64,000 nt of DNA from Kitagawia praeruptora. Its lineage: Eukaryota > Streptophyta > Magnoliopsida > Apiales > Apiaceae. The stretch spans positions 100,103,001 to 100,167,000 of the forward strand of contig CM075344.1 of assembly GCA_037693485.1 (NCBI GenBank). Direction: 5' to 3'. A model generated the notes under the pieces. That model had not been told where the DNA came from. It saw nothing but the letters and a program-made list of their open reading frames with translations, and made no database searches. This document shows positions 57,369 through 64,000 of the stretch, in pieces (within the stretch, counting starts at the first letter, position 1; the number at the start of each line of letters is the position of its first letter). The position numbers and the translations under genes are program-made.

Positions 57369-59354
57369 CTAGAGCCAATCACCCATGTATCTAATACCCA
57401 TGGAACTAGTGTGACCGTCGTGCTTTTGCTGCGACAGGCCTTTGGTAAGTGGATCTGCAATGTTATCATTTGTATGCACTTTACATATATGTATTTCACC
57501 CCTTTCATTAATCTCTCGTATGAGGTGATATCTCCTGAGTATATGTTTGGATCGGGAGTGCGATCTAGGCTCTTTAGCCTGTGCAATGGCCCCATTATTA
57601 TCACAGTATAGATCAATGGGATCTGCAATCGATGGAACCACTTCCAAATCCGTAATGAATTTTTGAATCCAAACAGCCTCCTTAGCCGCTTCACAAGCTG
57701 CAATGTACTCAGCCTCCATTGTAGAATCAGCTACTGTTTCTTGCTTTGAACTCTTCCAGCTTACAGTACCTCCGTTTACACAAAACACAAAACCAGACTG
57801 TGATACAGTATCATCCCTGTCTGTTTGGAAACTTGCATCGGTGTAACCTTTTACAACCAGTTTCTCCTCTCCTCCATACACCAAGAATGAATCTTTAGTC
57901 CTTTTCAGGTACTTTAGAATATTCTTGACTGCCGTCCAGTGACCTTCACCTGGATTAGACTGGTATCTGCTCGTCATGCTCAAAGCATGCGAAACATCTG
58001 GGCGAGTACACACCATTGCATACATTATAGATCCAATTGCTGATGCATATGGAACTTTATTCATGTGGTCCTTCTCATCTAATGTTTTCGGACACTGGTC
58101 TTTAGAGATCGTTATCCCTTGAGACACAGGGACATATCCCCTTTTAGCATTTTGCATACCAAAACGATGCAAAACCTTATCAATGTATGTACTCTGACTT
58201 AGACCGATCATCCTTTTAGATCTATCTCTATAGATCCTCATTCCTAGAATGTAGGTTGCCTCTCCTAAGTCTTTCATAGAGAAATTGCTCCCTAACCAAG
58301 TCTTAACAGCCTTTAGAGAAGGTATGTCATTCCCCATTAGTAGTATGTCATCAACATACAGTACTATGAATGCCACATGGCTCCCACTAACCTTCTTGTA
58401 AACACAAGGTTCATCTTCGTTTTGAATAAAGCCATACTCCTTAACTGTTTCATCAAAATGAATATTCTATCTCCTAGAGGCTTGCTTCAATCCATAAATG
58501 GATCGACGTAATTTACATACCTTGCCAACATTCCTTGGATCGACAAAACCTTCAGGTTGTGTCATGTACACATCATCTTCTAGGCTCCCATTAAGGAAAG
58601 CTGTTTTGACATCCATTTGCCAGATTTCATAATCATGGAATGCTGCAATTGCAAGCAAAATCCGTATGGACTTGACCATGGCAACTGGTGAGAAAGTTTC
58701 ATCATAGTCAATACCATGAATTTGTTTGAACCCTTTCGCAACCAGTCTTGCTTTATAGGTCTGAACATTTCCATCCATGTCAGTTTTTTTCTTGAAAACC
58801 CATTTGCACCCTACGGGTTTTACCCCTTCAAGTGGATCAACCAAATTCCAAACTTGGTTTTCGTACATGAAATCCATCTCGGATTTCATGGCGTCAAGCC
58901 ATCTCTTAGAGTCTGGACTGTTCATAGCATCTTGATATGTGAGAGGCTCATCTTCATCTATGAGCATCAAATCCCCACATTGAGTCAAAAGAAATCCAAA
59001 TCTCTCTGGCTCATGGCGAATTCTACCAGATCTAAGAACAACTTGTGTTTCTTGAGCATTATCGTTATTATGCTCTTGTTCCATCTCAGTTTTAATGCTA
59101 TTTTGTGGTTCTCGATCTTCATCGAGATTTATAGTTCTCCCACTGTTTCTTTTGGAAACAAAATCCTTTTCCATGAAGACAGCATCTCGAGCAATGAACA
59201 CTTTCTGCTCAGAAGGACTATAAAAATAATACGCCTTTGTTTCTTTAGGGTATCCCACAAAATTGCACTCTTCGGATTTAGGTCCAAGCTTGTCAGATAC
59301 TTGATGTTTTACAAACGCCTTGCATCCCCAAACTTTCATAAAGTTCATGCCTGA
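57369..59354 (-). pseudogene. Copia pol: integrase end, reverse transcriptase, RNase H; one in-frame stop
   Basis: From about 59354 the minus strand gives the post-integrase block (KVWGCKAFVK, GYPKETKAYYFY), the RT domain (WLDAMKSEMDF, NLVDPLEGVKPVGCKWVFK, KARLVAKGF, QMDVKTAFLNG), the YVDD catalytic box near 58352 and an RNase H domain (YTDASFQ, SSKQETVADSTMEAEYIA, DNNGA) to the stop at 57369. A single TAG at 58469-58467, at a normally Trp position, interrupts an otherwise continuous frame. Gag, protease and the integrase catalytic core are missing because homology stops at ~59354. It lies directly before the LTR at 55828-57354. Otherwise well preserved, so a fairly recent copy that was truncated. 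Confidence 0.9.
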
Positions 59355-59716
59355 CCGTTTCTCCTTTTCCATCTTTTCTAATAAAATTCGTAGTCTATTC
59401 TTCACACATAATTCATCAGTCTTGTAAAATTTATAGTTAATTCATCGTAAGTATGAATTCGTTGATCCTGGACTTTTCGGAAAGATCTTTTTGTGCTCTA
59501 CAACTTTCGTTCTTTGAGTTTTTCAAGAAAACATCGTTTAGAGGGTCAAAGAGTCAAAATACAGATCTGGTCAGGAGTGATTACATGTTTTCGATTCTTG
59601 TTTTTCCGTGTCGAGGTATGTTTCTGATCGTTCTTTCTAGTGTTTTTAAAATTATGTATTATGTGAACGTATTTGTTATCAAAACTTGGGCTAAGTGATT
59701 ATATTTTGAAGTTATA
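59355..59716. other. Unassigned sequence at the Copia break
   Basis: The plus strand carries ATGAATTCGTTGATCCTGGA and CTCTACAACTTTCGTTCTTT phrases that resemble LTR sequence of plant gypsy elements. The 81-codon frame at 59453-59698 has no recognisable domain. Confidence 0.35.
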
Positions 59717-60323
59717 TGTTAGGTCGAATACACAATATATAATCAATTACCGTATGAATAAGTAACAAGAACACACGTTTTAACTCTTAAAACTGTTTGG
59801 AATTAATAATTCCTCTCTCGGTGATGTAAAGTATCACAGAGAGCTGCTTAGGTTACAAGAATGATATTCGTTCACGATGGATACCCTTCTAGGGTTAACC
59901 TAACTGTATTTATAAGATATACAGCTACGTACAATCGTAAATTGATTCTCCTAAAATTAAGCTATACAATTGATATCAATTACGATTGCTACACGTCTTC
60001 TAAGTCAACTCAATCTCTTTGACAGCTATCCAATCTTCAAAGATATCTCTTTCATATTAATATTAAATTAATCTTCAAACTCTGTTGACTTGTAGACGCT
60101 CCCAGTAGACAGACTTTAGCAAACTCTGTTCTCTCCACGCTAACAGTGTTTGCGCTTCCATGTATTCAGCTATCAGTGTTTACGCTTTCCTCTGTCAGCA
60201 TTTGCGCTTCCAGCAATCAGCGTATACTCAAACTCTGTTACAACTGCTTTCAATAACAAGTTAAACTCTCTTTACCTGTAACACTTAAACACTGACATTA
60301 AATCACATCAATTATATCTAACA
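59717..60323 (-). mobile_element. 3' LTR (607 bp) of a second minus-strand retrotransposon
   Basis: Plus-strand termini TGTTAGGTCG and ATATCTAACA give a perfect 6-bp inverted repeat TGTTAG..CTAACA. On the minus strand the polypurine tract AAGTTGGGGGAGATTG lies directly upstream, and a TATA box TTATAAATACAG lies at about 59921-59910. The left flank TTATA (59712-59716) is the candidate target duplication. The partner LTR is beyond the right edge. Confidence 0.85.
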
Positions 60324-60478
60324 ATCTCCCCCAACTTGTTCATTAGAAAAATGTACAAGTTCACAATAATTGATGATGTCAAAACTAACAAATAAAAACA
60401 CAGTGTTTAACATATAATCAGAGTTTAAACTTAACTTAGCAAAATTTACAGAAAATACGAATTACTTACAAATTCTGT

Positions 60479-63400
60479 CTACCTAACCTCCTCAAGATCT
60501 GGAGTTGTTCTGAGATAATCAATCAACAATCTCCTTTCAGCATTTTCAAGCTCAATCTCCATAGCTTGCTTAATCTCTCTTAATTCTGGATCATTCTCAT
60601 CAGTTTGAAAAATAGCAGCCCTGAGATCATAGATCTTGTTTCTTCTCATTTCATTTCCCAATCTGATGTACTTTAATTCTTCAGACTTTACATTGAAATC
60701 CAGAACTGTAATTCCAAGATCAGTCTTCAGCTTTGTAGTTCCCTTCTGCATTTCAATCAGATTCCCATTCCAGTCTCTGTACTTAGGAACATACTTTTCA
60801 GCAGACTTTGTTCCTGTAGCAATTTTAGCTTTCTGCATATACTCTCTTATAGAATTAGCAATAAGCTGTGTTCTTTGATTTCTAACTCTGAAGATATGCA
60901 AGACATACTGAAGTTCCTCAAATAATTTTAGTTTGATTGCTTCTTCATTCACTCTATACACTGACCCATCTGCCATAAAGTATAGTAGAAAGTGAATATC
61001 TAAGCTCCTTTGATGAACTACCTGAACTGACTCTAACTTGTCTAGATTTTCTTGAGTTATACCAGAACCAAGAGATACAAGTGCAGAAGGATCTCTTGGA
61101 CTGTTACTAACCCTCAAATCTCTTCTTGAACCTAAGCCAGAAGTATTCCTGCCTGGTGGCTTTCCTGAACATGCAACATTATGTTGATATCCACCAGTCA
61201 CTCCTACTTCTTCTTGCACTGGAATTTTTGGCCTTGAAAAACCAGGTAAGAGTTTACTTTGAGTCTGTACAACTTGTGTAGCAACAGAGGTTGTAACTAT
61301 CATTTTGCCCTTGCTCTCTTCACCAATTATCCCTTTTAACTTCAACTTAGCATCAAGAGAAGACTTTCTAACCAGCTTTCCAGTATCTTCTTCTTCTTCT
61401 TCTTGAATACCAGATAGTTTTTCTTTGATTTCAATTCCTTTCATTACAGGCCTTGCAGACTTTAAAGCTTTAACAACTTTCTTCACTTTCTTGGACTTTT
61501 GAGCTTTTAAATACTCTTTCTGCAACAGCTTTTCTTCAGCTTGAATATCCTCAAGTGTAGCTTCAGCATTCTCTTCACGAAATAATTTTGCAGCCAATTC
61601 TTCATCTGTTTGTGGATTGTCAGAGAATGACAAATCCTTTGGCTTTGAACCAGAAGTACTCTGAGTATGTGAATCTATCACCAAATTTGGCTTTGACCTT
61701 GAAGACCTTCTATGTCCTTGTCTGAGATTTGCATTTCTAAAGCCCTTATCAGCATTGGTGCCTTCATCATCAAGATGATCTTTCTTTGACAGAGTTTGAG
61801 TTTGCTTACACTTGGTTTTAGCAATTCTCTCCCCCTTTTTGACATCATCATCACCATCTTGAATCAGAATAGAAGTAATTAACTCAAGAGAGTTTGCAAT
61901 GGAATCAACCTTCTCAGTTAGTAAAATCTGATTCTGCTCAACTGTGCTCAGTCTGTCATTAATATTTGCTTGAGCTTTAGCAAATTGTTGAAAGAGCTTA
62001 GCATTAGCTAGTTGAGCTTTCTCCTCATGAGTAGCAACTTCTGTTCGAAGATCTACAATTGCCTTCTGATTTTCATCAAATCTGTGATTCAAAGTCTTGA
62101 TCTGAATCACTGTGCCTTGAAGACAAGTAAAGATATCAGGATTTGAAATCTTTGAGGAATGTGACTGTAGAAAATTAGCTGCTCTTCCAGGAGGAAAGAT
62201 ACAATCTGACTTGTACCAATCAGCAGTTTGCTTTTTCAAATAATCATCATCAACCTCATTAGCAGAAGGTCCAGCAAAATCTGGTTTTTCACCTGTTTTC
62301 TGACCATCAGTCTGATTTTGTGGTTGTTCAACTCCTGTACTCTCAGCTTCAACTGAATCACTCATCGACTCACTAGTAGAGGCAACAGAAGCAATAGGTT
62401 CTTGAGCAGAAATAGGTTCTTGAGCAACCTGTTTTCCTTTATCAACTGGAGTTTGCTCTGAAGAAAGAACCTTTACTGGTTTATCAACCTCCTCACCATG
62501 AGCAGAAACATGATTGGCATCAGAGTTCAACTCAGTGTGTGATGCAACCACAGTGTCTTCAAGAACAACAGTAGGCCCATCAGCAACACCAGTATCAATA
62601 GAAAGTGTAACCTCCATGAGTGGTGGAGTAGATGCTTCATGATTAAAAGAAATTGGAGTTTCAGCAAACTCTTCCATTGGAGACAAAACATCTCTAACAA
62701 CTTCATTTTCTTGAACCTTAACAACTTCTGGTTCAGAAAGCTTGACTTCAGATTCTGGTATTATAGGTTCTATGATAACCTCTGGCTCACCAGTAGGAAT
62801 ATCAAAAGAGATTTTCTCTTGAGCCTCTTCAACATGCTCATCATCAGAATCAGTTAAAATAAGCCTTCTCCTCTTAGCTTGAGGTACTGCAACAAATTCT
62901 TCTTCTGCACTAGAACTTTCCTCAACCGATGGTGTTGAAGGTCTATTTGCCCTTTGTATGAATCTTCTAGAATAAACAGCCTTTGGAGTTGTCTGTTTAG
63001 CCCTAGAATGTTTGGTGTTGATTGCAGTATGTTTCTTCCTTTTTGGCTTTGGTGGTGGTTGTGGATGAGTGGTAGTGACAGGGTTTGTTGGTTCAGTAGT
63101 CATTTGGTCAGGTTGTGTTTGAGGTTCTGTTTGTGTTTGAGGTGATATGGGTTGATCAGTGGTTGTTGGTATTGGCTCAGGTGATTGAGTAGGTTGAGAT
63201 GGGATGTTTTCTGTACGATCAGTGGCTAAAGGTTCAGGCATAGATTGTGGTTCTGATTGATGTGGTTCATGTGGTTCATGGTTTGGTGATGGAGAATCTT
63301 GTGGTTGATTGACAAAGTTCTGTAAAGCAAGTGGCATTATGAAAGGAGGTATGTCCTTACCAACATCTTTGTTAGTCATATCAGAGAATATTCTCTTAGT

Positions 63401-64000
63401 GACTCGAAAAGGTTGAATCTTATCAGCTTCATCAACAACTAATCCAGGAACACATGCATTGAACAGAAGTTGACAAAATCTAGCAAAGTAAACTGTAGTA
63501 GACTCTGACAACTTATCACCCAAATTCATTAAAATATATCTACCAAAATCAAAATTACTGCCATAGAGTAGAGAATACCCAATTTGCAGACTGTCCATTG
63601 GAATAGCATCCCAGTTGGTGACCTTCTTCTGGAATGTCCTGGTGATACAATCAAAGAAAAAATTCCACTCTTTTCTCAAATTTGGCCTCTTCACACTGCC
63701 CAGCTTGGCAAGTGATTCCATGTACCCAATCTCTGTTAGCATCTCTCTCAGATTTTCCTCAGAGACAACAGCATACGAAGTATGTGTGTCGAAGTCCATG
63801 GCATCACGAACAGTTTGTGGAGTAATCACAAACTCTTGTTCTTCATGAGAGAAGATGATAGACGGAGTTCCACTCTCTCCTTCTATATATCTTGAGTTTT
63901 GCCAGAAGTTAACAACTTGGGAAGCAGATAGAGTAGCCGGTTCAACCAGCGCTTGCCCAATCTCAGAATCTCGAAGAAAATTTTGCATTAGATGGAACGC
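60479..64000 (-). CDS. Large additional ORF in env position of an LTR retrotransposon (partial, >1169 aa)
   Basis: A continuous frame from the window edge to TAG-like termination at 60479, 155 bp before the LTR. The visible Met at 63988 is preceded by in-frame codons (AFHL), so the true start may lie outside. Residues ~1-230: a conserved-looking globular region (FWQNSRYIEG, FVITPQTVRDAMDF, RKEWNFFFDCITRTF, FARFCQLLFNACVPGLV). ~230-340: Pro/Gln/Thr-rich, then a basic PKPKRKKH stretch. ~350-600: acidic, low complexity. ~625-715: coiled coil (RFDENQKAIVDLRTEV..). ~840-880: Lys/Glu-rich. C-terminal ~1010-1169: helical. No signal peptide, transmembrane helix, protease, RT or integrase motif. Similar long ORFs downstream of pol are known in plant Copia elements; the function is unknown. 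Being uninterrupted over 3.5 kb implies recent or selected coding. Confidence 0.8.
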   Translation of the reverse strand, partial: AFHLMQNFLRDSEIGQALVEPATLSASQVVNFWQNSRYIEGESGTPSIIFSHEEQEFVITPQTVRDAMDFDTHTSYAVVSEENLREMLTEIGYMESLAKLGSVKRPNLRKEWNFFFDCITRTFQKKVTNWDAIPMDSLQIGYSLLYGSNFDFGRYILMNLGDKLSESTTVYFARFCQLLFNACVPGLVVDEADKIQPFRVTKRIFSDMTNKDVGKDIPPFIMPLALQNFVNQPQDSPSPNHEPHEPHQSEPQSMPEPLATDRTENIPSQPTQSPEPIPTTTDQPISPQTQTEPQTQPDQMTTEPTNPVTTTHPQPPPKPKRKKHTAINTKHSRAKQTTPKAVYSRRFIQRANRPSTPSVEESSSAEEEFVAVPQAKRRRLILTDSDDEHVEEAQEKISFDIPTGEPEVIIEPIIPESEVKLSEPEVVKVQENEVVRDVLSPMEEFAETPISFNHEASTPPLMEVTLSIDTGVADGPTVVLEDTVVASHTELNSDANHVSAHGEEVDKPVKVLSSEQTPVDKGKQVAQEPISAQEPIASVASTSESMSDSVEAESTGVEQPQNQTDGQKTGEKPDFAGPSANEVDDDYLKKQTADWYKSDCIFPPGRAANFLQSHSSKISNPDIFTCLQGTVIQIKTLNHRFDENQKAIVDLRTEVATHEEKAQLANAKLFQQFAKAQANINDRLSTVEQNQILLTEKVDSIANSLELITSILIQDGDDDVKKGERIAKTKCKQTQTLSKKDHLDDEGTNADKGFRNANLRQGHRRSSRSKPNLVIDSHTQSTSGSKPKDLSFSDNPQTDEELAAKLFREENAEATLEDIQAEEKLLQKEYLKAQKSKKVKKVVKALKSARPVMKGIEIKEKLSGIQEEEEEDTGKLVRKSSLDAKLKLKGIIGEESKGKMIVTTSVATQVVQTQSKLLPGFSRPKIPVQEEVGVTGGYQHNVACSGKPPGRNTSGLGSRRDLRVSNSPRDPSALVSLGSGITQENLDKLESVQVVHQRSLDIHFLLYFMADGSVYRVNEEAIKLKLFEELQYVLHIFRVRNQRTQLIANSIREYMQKAKIATGTKSAEKYVPKYRDWNGNLIEMQKGTTKLKTDLGITVLDFNVKSEELKYIRLGNEMRRNKIYDLRAAIFQTDENDPELREIKQAMEIELENAERRLLIDYLRTTPDLEEVR

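Noticed and set aside
58716..59354. 212-codon plus-strand frame
   Set aside because: Exact antisense of the Copia integrase/RT frame, which has clear conserved motifs.
60479..63988. Classifying the long ORF as a true viral envelope gene
   Set aside because: No signal peptide, transmembrane helix or furin-like site visible; position alone is not enough.

Overview
This window looks like plant nuclear DNA, probably from an asterid-type eudicot. The signs are spliced genes with GT/AG introns, AT-rich spacer, long LTR retrotransposons, Helitrons, CACTA/hAT/Mutator-like/Stowaway elements, and a plant-specific SPEAR/TIE-type EAR repressor gene. The repeat types are reminiscent of Apiaceae, but that is a guess. 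I see no rRNA, functional tRNA, CRISPR array or prokaryotic operon. The only clearly intact host gene is the five-exon SPEAR-like gene at 45488-46795 (minus strand).

Layout, left half: 1-1550 is the 5' end of a CACTA transposon whose transposase reads leftward out of the window. 1551-7262 is Sirevirus-type Copia sequence in the order 3' internal end, ~3.1 kb LTR, primer binding site, broken gag. 7503-19995 is one old minus-strand LINE split by a Copia LTR, which is itself split by solo LTRs nested to four levels. I reconstruct the order from target-site duplications CTTTC, GTCTC/GTCTG and CCTCA. 20444-23933 holds one Helitron inside another, with a MULE-type MITE inside the inner one. 24409-27868 is an old repeat carrying a MULE-like insertion and a large foldback element with a further MITE at its centre. 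28485-34233 is a complete but pol-deleted Ty3/gypsy element (Tat-like) with a TGATA..TATCA LTR pair, a 3' tandem array and a spliced antisense extra gene.

Right half: 34316-35697 is a hAT-type nest (inner element flanked by CAATATAT). 36101-37626 is a Stowaway-like element with two further insertions. 38392-43060 is a second ~4.7 kb gypsy LTR related to the one at 9154-18073. 43061-45293 is AT-rich and holds tRNA-like SINE relics and a second small foldback copy. The SPEAR gene follows, bracketed by a Helitron-like terminus (45294) and a nested MITE pair (47042-47448). 47453-53640 is mostly low-coding spacer with a possible two-exon small gene (49151-50322), a LINE-like tail and MITEs. 53653-55207 is a solo Copia LTR (TSD ATGCC). 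55828-59354 is a minus-strand Copia 3' half (LTR, RNase H, RT, end of integrase). 59717-64000 is the 3' end of another minus-strand element: a 607-bp LTR preceded by a >1169-codon intact ORF in the position of an env-like or additional ORF.

The most unusual signal is a recurring class of 12-17 bp perfect or near-perfect hairpins with 3-4 nt loops (stem-TTC-stem, GCCCC-NNN-GGGGC, GCCCC-GCCA-GGGGC). They appear inside several otherwise unrelated non-autonomous elements and LTRs. All coordinates and repeat alignments were made by eye; no homology search was run.
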